From the NCBI GenBank assembly GCA_030159075.1, contig BROG01000267.1, positions 186,001 to 250,000 of the forward strand: DNA of 64,000 nucleotides, read 5' to 3'. The DNA comes from Atrina japonica (Eukaryota > Mollusca > Bivalvia > Pterioida > Pinnidae). Under the pieces are notes generated by a model. The model was not told the DNA's origin. It saw nothing but the letters and a program-made list of their open reading frames with translations, and did not search any database. This document shows positions 56,801 to 64,000 of this stretch, piece after piece; within the stretch, counting starts at the first letter, position 1, and every line of letters starts with the position of its first letter. The position numbers and the translations under genes are program-made.

Positions 56801-58936
56801 TCAATATCGAAATCGTGGTTTGTTATGCGCTCAAAAATAACCACGATACGTTTGCAATAAACTAGAGCGTCTATCTCACGTTGATTGTCATTGTGTATTC
56901 GGAGGCGGAGACGGATTCGAGAATCGGCAAAATCGAACAAATAATTGTCGAGTCTTATTCAAAGAACACAATAATTGTAAATCTTTATTGTGGTATTTTA
57001 CATCATTCACAATAGAAAATTATACAAAATATTTTGGACTCACGTCTGTCTTGTTGGCACACTAATTAGTAGTCGGATTATCGAGGTATTGGATATTTAA
57101 GTTAATTTGTTATACTTAAACTTAAAGTAAAGTATATATCACAATCATTTATGATAATATCCTTCTAAATATACCCACTAAAATCACCGTTAGCAATCAT
57201 AATTTGTAATCGCTTAGTAAATACTACAGAGTCGGATCGAAAAGATGCTAATGTCGGATTCCTGATAATATAGTGTTTTCGGATTTGATTAGAGGCAGAT
57301 TCGAAATAAATAATCGTTGATTTCTCACTCAGTTCTAATTGTATTTAAGTAATCTTTTAAGTGATAATTAATGACATCTTTCTGAATTATTTTCAGTAAA
57401 AATTACTCAAATTTTGGATCGTTTTGCAGTGTTACCTAAAATTAGTAGTCAGAAGTGGCGGAGTTGAGATGTCGGGTCAATTTAAAATAATCTGAAGCTT
57501 TTTGACTTAAGATAAATTGAATATAATTATTGTATATGAACATAGGTGTCCCTAAAATATTATTAAATGACAATCAAATAGCATTTTGTGTGTAAAAGTC
57601 AAGATTTACGAGATATAAATCGGTTCGAAAAGAGACAAAAGAGTCCTGAAAGCGGAAATCTGGGGGTATGGTATATTTAGGTATATTATATTGCCAGTAT
57701 ATAATGAAATTATATAAATTATGTGATCTCGACAAATTGTTATTTTACTATTTTGAAAGTTGATATTATGAAGATTTGAAATGATAGGAAATTTAGTTGA
57801 ACCTATATTTTAAAATTCTTAAAATAGCCAAACTTTGAGTAACCGTTGCTAAGAAACTACCCGCTCTGATTTTATGATTGTTCTATAAGACTTATTCAAA
57901 CTTTAGGTCAAAGTATCTTAAAAATTTCTATGCTGCGTTTTTGGGGGGTAAAGTCTTGAAAAATCAAAAAATCATAAAATTCGTCTAATTGGATAATTGC
58001 AGAAACCCCCTATCTTTAAGTTGTTGGCAAAATACCTTCTGTACTGATTATCACTTAGATTTTATTTTTTTGAATGTCTAATTTGATTCATAAAATATTT
58101 ACATTATTGATATATCTTGTATGTTAAATAAAAATAAAGTTTGAAACTATGCAAAAAATGCCTTTTTTCTATATGGGTAAGAGGACAAATCTGTGAAAAA
58201 CAACTCTCTGTTTGCAACAATATATATATTTTTTTCAATTTTTAAAATCAATATTATGTTTTAGCATATATATAGTAAATATGAGCGTATTCTGTGACAT
58301 ACCATTTCTCAGTACTTTGATAATTCTTTGGTCTTTACAGAGAATTACTCTTAAGAATCACCTAGATATCTAAATGAGTAAATTACAGTATGTGATTCTC
58401 CACCACATTGAATCGATAGAAACTAGAATCAAGTGCATGCGGTGTACTTAATAAGGCCCCTATCACGATTCATTCTCTACTGAATGAGGACCAGTAGCCG
58501 GCTAGGCTATTATTTTGTCTTTAGTTTGTACCTCGACAATATTTTTTTTTCTTCTGTTTGAGAAAATTGTTCAGCATCTTAAGAATTATTTTTTAAAAAT
58601 CTCAAAAATAGTGTTCTAAATAGCCGAAATCATGCAATATCATTGTCACAATAACTAAGAACGTAGGTTATAAGTAAATCAATATAGAATTTCCTAATAT
58701 TTATCCTCCTTTGCCCCCCCCCCTTTCCGATTCCGTTTTGATACGTGGCGGCATGTTATTCATCAATAGCAAATATAGGGAATGACTTGTAATTTCAACT
58801 ACTCACACCTGTAATGGGTATGCAGTTTCGAGATCTTTAAGGGGAAAGGACGAGACAATACATTAAATCAGTCAAGACTTACCAAAAAAGCAAAAAAGTA
58901 CGATAGCAGACCACCTGGGTCTGGTACCTGTACCAT
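50660..58936 (-). CDS. SELENOF: Selenoprotein F (15-kDa selenoprotein), four coding exons, in-frame UGA = Sec
   Basis: Coding exons on the minus strand are 58936-58883, 54187-54005, 52347-52287 and 50838-50660. All are GT-AG and in phase: 477 nt, 158 residues plus stop. Residues 1-26 are a signal peptide (hydrophobic 'LLSYFFAFLLFI'). Residues 30-68 form the Cys-rich UGGT-binding domain ('CRHLGF', 'MCSSCNDLVQFNL', 'CEKCCQ'). Residues 88-90 are Cys-Gly-Sec (UGA at 52315-52317), followed by 'KLGRFPQVQAFVKSD' and a thioredoxin-like domain with 'YVRGADPVIKLMDDN' and 'WNTDSVEAFL'. SELENOF is an ER oxidoreductase that works with UDP-glucose:glycoprotein glucosyltransferase in glycoprotein quality control. 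Sec insertion is supported by the SECIS element at 50428-50491. Standard gene finding would cut the protein at the UGA. Confidence 0.95.
50881..51185 (+). repeat. 18-19 bp minisatellite, about 16 copies, at the SELENOF intron 3 acceptor
   Basis: The unit is 'AATAAAGGCGGTATGGCTG' with deletions and point variants. It ends 43 bp from the last SELENOF exon, so on the sense strand it occupies the region where branch points are usually found. The short frames over it are repeat translations. Confidence 0.95.
52287..52347 (-). CDS. SELENOF: SELENOF exon 3 containing the selenocysteine codon (61 nt)
   Basis: The acceptor is CTGTTGCAG|GTA and the donor is GTTCAGG|GTATAT. It encodes 'VPFAELQVCGUKLGRFPQVQ', where U is the UGA at 52315-52317. 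It ends with one base of the next codon, completed by exon 4. The continuity of homology on both sides of the UGA excludes a true stop. Confidence 0.95.
52560..52690 (-). repeat. Diverged SINE tail fragment
   Basis: Words 'ATATGGGGATGTCACC' and 'GGTGAAGTGCTGCAAATTTT' closely match the SINE at 62690-62945, without the tRNA-like head. Located in SELENOF intron 2. Confidence 0.55.
52865..53165 (+). repeat. Dispersed repeat, copy 2 (partner at 15610-15905)
   Basis: Matches the reverse complement of 15610-15905 over about 300 bp with perhaps 70 per cent identity by eye. It lies in SELENOF intron 2. Confidence 0.6.
54005..54187 (-). CDS. SELENOF: SELENOF exon 2 (Cys-rich UGGT-binding domain, 61 codons)
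   Basis: The acceptor is TTTATTTACAG|CTA and the donor is TTAAAA|GTAAGA. The Cys spacing (TEEC, MCSSC, NCEKCC) is that of the N-terminal domain of SELENOF, which binds UGGT. Phase 0 at both ends. Confidence 0.93.
54455..54565 (-). repeat. tRNA-derived SINE head
   Basis: On the minus strand the stretch reads like a tRNA: A box 'TAGCTCGGTTGGTAAAAG' and B box 'GGGTTTGATTTCC', spaced as in tRNA genes. The stems are too imperfect for a functional tRNA, and it continues into AT-rich sequence. It lies in SELENOF intron 1. Confidence 0.65.
56088..58360. mobile_element. Terminal-inverted-repeat element of about 2.3 kb in SELENOF intron 1
   Basis: The segment 'TTAAGAGTAATTCTCTGTAA' followed by 'AGACCAAA' at 56092-56120 is repeated in inverse at 58332-58359. 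Further inside, '(A)AATGGTAT' and the 'GCTGCGTTTTT' words (56477-56495 against 57930-57948) also pair. The interior has no transposase I can recognise; a 78-codon minus-strand frame at 56704-56940 has no known motif. It is probably a non-autonomous DNA transposon. Confidence 0.65.
58883..58936 (-). CDS. SELENOF: SELENOF exon 1 (signal peptide start, 18 codons)
   Basis: ATG with A at -3 and G at +4. It encodes 'MVQVPDPGGLLSYFFAFL' and ends TTG|GTAAGT in phase 0, matching the phase of exon 2, which supplies the rest of the signal sequence. Assignment rests on strand, phase, the strong donor and the signal-peptide character. No other candidate was found upstream. Confidence 0.8.
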
Positions 58937-58942
58937 GATTAC

Positions 58943-58950
58943 ACTTCCTG
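58943..58950 (-). promoter_or_regulatory. ETS-type site just upstream of the SELENOF start
   Basis: On the minus strand 'CAGGAAGT' lies seven bases before the ATG. GGAA/T ETS motifs close to a start are common in housekeeping promoters; a chance match is also possible. Confidence 0.3.
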
Positions 58951-58999
58951 TGTGAAACGAGATCGGGCTCGTGTATTAGTAAATATCGACTCAATTAAG

Positions 59000-61900
59000 A
59001 ATTGATAGGTTTGTCCAAAACCGGACCGACCGGGTCCGAATTTTCAAACCAATCTTATACACTCGATTACATTTGCTTTAATCCCGATACATTATGATAT
59101 TCATACTTAAAGTGTATCTTTGTGGAAGGGAGATATTTTTGTAAAATATCTAAATTAAATTGTTTAATGTATATTATGCATATAATTATATTATATGGAA
59201 GGTTTATACAGGTACAAGAGGAATAACTCTTGTGATCTTATGTATTTGATTTTGTTAGAGTTATCTTTCTTTATGATCTGACCATTGTCCAGTTCCTATC
59301 TAAAAACTATTTCTATTGGTTACTTGTTTTTGGTTTGAATATCCTTCCATTCTACTGGATATAAGTTTTCCATTGTCTTAAAGATTCAAATTTTTACAGT
59401 CACAGAAGACAGACATATTGTTTCTGTTGTAGAAAACTTTGTCAATTAATGTACTACAAACCTCTTGACTGTGAGTATCTTGTATTTTTGTATTTTGAAT
59501 TATCAATTTGAATTATATATCATATTGTGCTAGATTTTGTATTATGTATATAATGAATTAAAATAATACCTATCTAATTTGAACCAGGGAATGATTTCAA
59601 ATTGAATATCAAATTAAATGAATTATTTAAATAACTAAATATTGTAAAATATTGTAAACTCATGAATTCATAGAAACTATACCAGTTTTTTATAAAATGT
59701 ATATACAAGTGTACAAATGATTTATATTACTTTTACAGGAAAATGTAACAATACAAAACTGAATATAAATCAGAAGATATTTTTACACAGAACATATTCG
59801 GGTATGTGAATTATTGTATTTATTTCTAATTTGTTAGTAATATTGATATGATATATTCAAATTATATGAGTGAAAAGTGAAATCTCTATTTATTGTAGAT
59901 TAAAAGGAATATTTTTCAATTTACTCTATTTGATGAAATTTTTGTAAAACACTTGTATTCATTATTGTTATTGTTATTTTACAGTGTAAAAACAACTGAA
60001 GATATAATTGGGAATAAAATTAACAATTGAACCCAAATCAAGGTGTTTATCATCTTTAGTGTACAAATCCACCTTGCTACATCTTGTTCAAGACATTTTA
60101 CCCAATACTACTCTGGATCAAATGTACATAAATTGCTTTAACTGTTCACCAATCACCGATATATCTTATAAAAAAGAGAAAACCTTTGAACCAACGACTA
60201 GATCGATATGAAAACCCGATTTGGATGCATATCCGGAAACATTTATTGTAACCAGACATTTAGTCACTTATTTAGTGTAAAATTATGTATAAGTGCTAGA
60301 TTTTGTTTATATCGATCTTATCATCACCCCGGACAGGGAATACTTCAAATCTGGAAGGATAGACATATATATGAAAGAAGATCGCCATCAAACTAACCTG
60401 GTATTGAACAACAAATTACCTGGGCCCAAAGTCGATAACTTTACTAACTATTCACATTCACAATTATTATAGTTTTTGTTTCTATTTGCACCAAAACAAT
60501 CGGTCAAATTTATGAGTGAACAATACCTTGAATAAGGAAATTCAAGATTTGAATATTTACTGAAATTATTTTTTTTGTTTCACATTTCTGAGGGTTTCTC
60601 CAAATGAACTGCAATTTTCATCAATATTTACTAACATATGTCATAAATTTACAAAAATGTCGAGTTGCAGTATAAATTCGGTGTGTTTTTTCATCGTTAA
60701 ATTATAAAAAGTTTGTTTGACCTTGAGTATTGAGTAAAATTGTCATGACACAAGACAGATTCTATAACAACGAATTCTCTCTGCGAGCATTTCTTGCCCT
60801 GAAGTTGACCACTTTCCTTCAGCATCAACAAGACTTCTTCCACCATGAGCGATAACATTCTAAGAAACGATCTAACATCTCTCTATGTTATAGGAACTGG
60901 AAATGTACTTACAGCCGTTAGTAATTTTGTTGTGTTTCAGGAAGTCAGTTTCGAGTCGAAATTCTCCTGATGCTGTTTTTCCGAGAAGAGAAGGCGAATG
61001 CCAGTTTCTATTGGACTATTAAATTATGTCATTTTCAACAGATTTCCACTTGCATATTGATCTCAGCATGATTTGCTGGTGTGGTCCTGTAAAATGGCAT
61101 TTTGATACGGGTTTTACATTTGAACCAGTCTCTCTTTTATGCACGTGTGTTTGCGTTGACATAACTCATGGTATCCAGTTGCAAGTACGTCTGTCTGTGC
61201 AGAACGTTACGCGGTAGTCCATCTACTATTTGTACTGGAAATGTAAGAGTGACACCTTTGTATGATAATAGTAATTTCAGTTTATCTAGCGCTTTTAAAT
61301 GACCTCCTACACCACTGACAAAATGGTAATGACCTCCTACATCACTGACAAAATGGTAAACTGGTTTCATAAGTACTGAGTGAACATTAAGATGTTTTGG
61401 CTAAAATGCGGTACTAACAACTTAACATTTTGGTAAATTAGTGATTTTTGTATCCCTGTTTGTTTTAATATTCAAAAGGGAAATTTGTTGTTGTAGGAAA
61501 AATATTAAGAATATTTAATTTAATAAATTCAGAGTTGATATTCATTCAATGTAACCTTGTTATAGTTTTCGATACCCTGAATGGCAAAACTTTAATGTAA
61601 CATTTGTACTACAGAATGCATATCTGTCTACAATTCATTTTGTAACTAATGATCCCTGCCTTTAGACACACAAAAGTGTATCGTCTTTTTCTATTTATTT
61701 ATTTATCTATTTAATATTCATTTTTTATTTTCCATGTCTATTTGATATTTATTTCCTATCAGTACTCATTTCTATGTTATATTCAGCTTCTATTTCTATT
61801 TAATGTTTATTTTCTAGTTTTAAGTATTCATTTCTACTTGATTCTATTTATTATTCGTTTTCTATTTTTAGGCATTCATTTCTATTTGATATTTTTTTCT

Positions 61901-62680
61901 ATCATTAAACACCCATTTCTATAGTAGTAGATATCTATTAATATGTTCATTTACTACTTGTAAATATTAATTTCTATCTGATATTCATTTTCTATTAGAT
62001 ATATTTTTAGACATTCATTTCTATTTGATATTTTTTTCTATCATTAAACACCCATTTCTATAGTAGTAGATATCTATTAATATGTTCATTTACTACTTGT
62101 AAATATTAATTTCTATCTGATATTCATTTTCTATTAGATATAGGCATATATCTATTTATAATCTATTTTCAGTTCATTTAACTTTCAACTATTCATTTAC
62201 CATTGGTGTTCTTTAATGCATGACTCCTCTTATTTATTGCCAACATATGTCGTAAACACCACTGGTTTATAACTGGAATATGACAAATTCTCTTTACAGA
62301 TTGCTCTAGTAGTTCAGAAACTGTTACACTGCAGGTACATCAACCGAGTTAAATCGAGATGTCTCTAAGACAATACATGAACATGTGTAGAACTTGATCT
62401 ATAAGTATTTTGGTCAAAGAATAATTTGGATTGATTGTTATCTCGTTGATGTCGGCCATTTTAGTTTATTCAGTTATAGGCCTAGACTATCATCATCTTT
62501 ACATTATCAATATTAATTTTGGATTTAAATATATCGGGTGAAAGCTGCAATGCGGATGTGGCTATTGGCATTTGCGTGTTTTTGAACAGCAGTCTGCTGT
62601 GTTACATTTGCACATTTCATTTTTCTGTCCATTTTTTCGATTTTATTTTTCAAGCGTGCACTGTATGTTTGTTTGTTTAT
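59000..62680. other. Intergenic between SELENOF and the HYKK-like gene
   Basis: AT-rich with no supported gene. Possible decayed coding traces on the minus strand lie at 61040-61330 ('LKALDKLKLLLSYKG', 'TPANHAEINMQ') and about 60750-60870 ('VIAHGGRSLVDAEGKWS'). They look like remains of a transposable-element protein, but I could not assign a family. Confidence 0.35.
61866..62145 (+). repeat. Direct duplication, period 139 bp, in a TTCTATTT-rich region
   Basis: The block containing 'CATTAAACACCCATTTCTAT' and 'ATTAATATGTTCATTTACTA' occurs twice, 139 bp apart and nearly identical. The surrounding 61690-62190 is made of 'TTTCTATTT(G/A)ATATTCAT' words. Confidence 0.85.
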
Positions 62681-62689
62681 TATTGTTTA

Positions 62690-62945
62690 ACATAACTCAT
62701 ATGGGGACGTCACCAAATGCCGGTGAAGGGCTTCAAATTTTGACCTATGCTCGGCACTTACGGCATTGAGCAGTGAGGGTTCTTTAACGTGCCGACACCT
62801 ACTGTAACACGGGACCTCGGTTTTATGTGTCTCATCCGACATACAGGAAACCAACCTGCCGCCTGCCGCCGGCTGGACTCGAACTCACGACCTCACGATC
62901 AAGAGTCGAGCGCGCTACCGAATGAGCCAGGCCGGCTCCCGAATG
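62690..62945 (-). mobile_element. tRNA-derived SINE
   Basis: On the minus strand the head reads GGAGCCGGCCTGGCTCATTC, with A box 'TGGCTCATTCGGTAGCGC' and B box 'GAGTTCGAGTCC' at tRNA spacing. A body with 'AACCCTCACTGCTCAATGCC' and 'GGTGACGTCCCC' follows. This body is found as fragments at 49.4 and 52.6 kb. Bodies of this kind are common in molluscan SINEs, from memory. The tail is AT-rich. Confidence 0.8.
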
Positions 62946-63168
62946 ACATGGAAATATCAATTCTCTAAAACCCAAATTTTCAACTTTAAGACCTTGACCG
63001 TAACGATTGTCTGTTGTCCAATATGCATGTGCTTAGCGTAAAGGGGTGGAGCTTGATGACGGTAAAATAAAGCAGGCGCGTTTTTTTTTCACAGAGTAGA
63101 CCAGAGTAGGTGTTATGTGAATTAGTTTCCACAGAACAGTCTCATAACTTTGTTACAGACGAACTGGA

Positions 63169-63493
63169 ATGATGGAAGAGAAGCCGCATTTAACATTTAC
63201 TGATATTGAAAAACTCATTTACAATACTTTTAAGAACAGTACAATTTTGAAAATTGGTACTTTGCCTTCGTTCGAGGATGGAAACTTTTTGGTTGACTTG
63301 GCATCGAACCATGTGGAAGCGAGTGACTCTTACAAACATGTTATAATAAAAGCCACGCTTGCTCAGAAGTTTGATCACGTGTTGTGTGATGTCAGACGTG
63401 TACTGATGCAACATCTCAATCAGGATGGGTTTATTTGTTCAAATATCATACAGTCCTGTGACGGTGTTTGGTATCATTTATACAATCCTGCAG
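63169..63493 (+). CDS. HYKK: First coding exon of a hydroxylysine-kinase-like gene (108 codons)
   Basis: The ATG at 63169 (a second Met follows directly) opens a frame ending GCAG|GTGAAT in phase 1. Residues about 8-30 form a helix, then 'LPSFEDGNFLVDL' (about 42-54), 'HVIIKATLAQ' and 'VRRVLMQHLNQDGFICSNII'. The order 'LPS-(Y/F)-(E/D)-D-x-NF-x-V', a '(V)-(I/L)-K-(I/A)' strand with the ATP-lysine, and 'L-x-x-x-GF' is the N-lobe of HYKK (formerly AGPHD1), an aminoglycoside-phosphotransferase-fold enzyme that phosphorylates 5-hydroxy-L-lysine with GTP. The catalytic lobe must lie beyond the window. A pyrimidine-poor 'TTTGTTACAG|ACG' 20 bp upstream may be a 5' UTR acceptor. Confidence 0.65.
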
Positions 63494-63646
63494 GTGAATA
63501 TATATATATATTTCTGCTCCATTGCCTACGTACTTATAATTTTGAGTTTTGTTAAAACATTAATTCATAAACGGATTTGTCGTCGCTAGAGTTTGAAAGG
63601 AATATTTTACTGTTTTGTGGCTCTGATTGTTTTCAATGTGTTGCAG

Positions 63647-63675
63647 GTTACTTGAGTGACACGCTGGATCTTTGA
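63647..63675 (+). CDS. Possible short alternative last exon of the HYKK-like gene
   Basis: 'TGTGTTGCAG|GTTACTTG' is an acceptor in the right phase. Joined to the exon at 63169 it adds eight sense codons (the first is split across the junction) and reaches a TGA at 63673-63675. That would give a truncated N-lobe protein of about 117 residues. It may be chance; the true next exon is probably outside the window. Confidence 0.2.
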
Positions 63676-63729
63676 AATGAATACTAACATCAACAAAACT
63701 TATTTAATCAATGTATTCGTATATTTACT

Positions 63730-64000
63730 TGTGTTGTTGTTAATGCTGTTCCTGATATTTGTTAATGAGGTTAATGCTGTTAACACTGATGCTGCTGCTG
63801 ATCATGATAATGGCTACTGATGCTGCTGCTGCCGATGATAATAATGGCTACTGATGCTGATACTGCTGCTGCTGATGATGGCTATTGCTGGTACTGCTGA
63901 TGATGATGATGATGGCTACTACTGTTGCTGCTACTTCTATTGCTAGTGCTGATGATGGCTACTGCTGGTACTGCTGCTGCTGCTGATGATGATGATTATG
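63730..64000 (+). repeat. GAT/GCT trinucleotide microsatellite
   Basis: Interrupted (GATGCTGCTGCT)n and (GATGAT)n with 'GATGATGGCTACT' modules, reaching the right edge of the window. Intronic if the HYKK-like gene continues. Confidence 0.9.

Overview
This is animal nuclear DNA. The genes have GT-AG introns several kilobases long. The sequence is AT-rich and crowded with minisatellites, foldback (MITE-like) elements, tRNA-headed SINE pieces, a LINE, a solo LTR and a decayed Polinton (Maverick). The repeat style and gene content suggest a marine lophotrochozoan, most likely a bivalve mollusc. That is an inference, because no species marker was found.

Layout. Positions 1 to about 12.85 kb hold the remains of a Polinton, cut by the left edge of the window. 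Recognisable parts are a frameshifted protein-primed DNA polymerase B (minus, 8.8-11.6 kb), an integrase missing its N-terminal part (plus, 8.2-8.8 kb), a broken capsid protein (minus, 4.5-5.5 kb), a packaging ATPase split onto opposite strands, several small membrane proteins, and an F-box protein at the right end. A 0.5 kb foldback element sits inside it. From 12.85 to 19.4 kb there are only repeats and foldback elements.

From 19.4 to 37.0 kb lies a complete minus-strand BTBD1/BTBD2-type gene (BTB-BACK-PHR; five coding exons, 577 codons, all junctions in phase). Its introns carry three minisatellite arrays, a 0.15 kb hairpin element, a 5'-truncated Tx1/L1-like LINE in antisense with a poly(A) tail and target-site duplication, and a 0.7 kb terminal-inverted-repeat element that itself carries a small open reading frame behind a palindromic NRF1-type site. 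From 37 to 50.6 kb the DNA is intergenic: several foldback elements, a solo LTR with TATA box and poly(A) signal, and large satellite arrays.

From 50.6 to 58.9 kb lies a complete minus-strand SELENOF (15-kDa selenoprotein) gene: four coding exons, 158 residues, an in-frame UGA in the Cys-Gly-Sec motif, and a SECIS element 180 nt after the stop codon. Its first intron holds a 2.3 kb inverted-repeat element, and a minisatellite abuts its last acceptor. At 63.2 kb a plus-strand first exon resembles the N-lobe of hydroxylysine kinase (HYKK) and runs out of the window.

The two complete host genes are unrelated in function: an E3-adaptor-type BTB protein and an ER protein that binds the glycoprotein-folding sensor UGGT. 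Most of the remaining structure is mobile DNA and tandem repeats.
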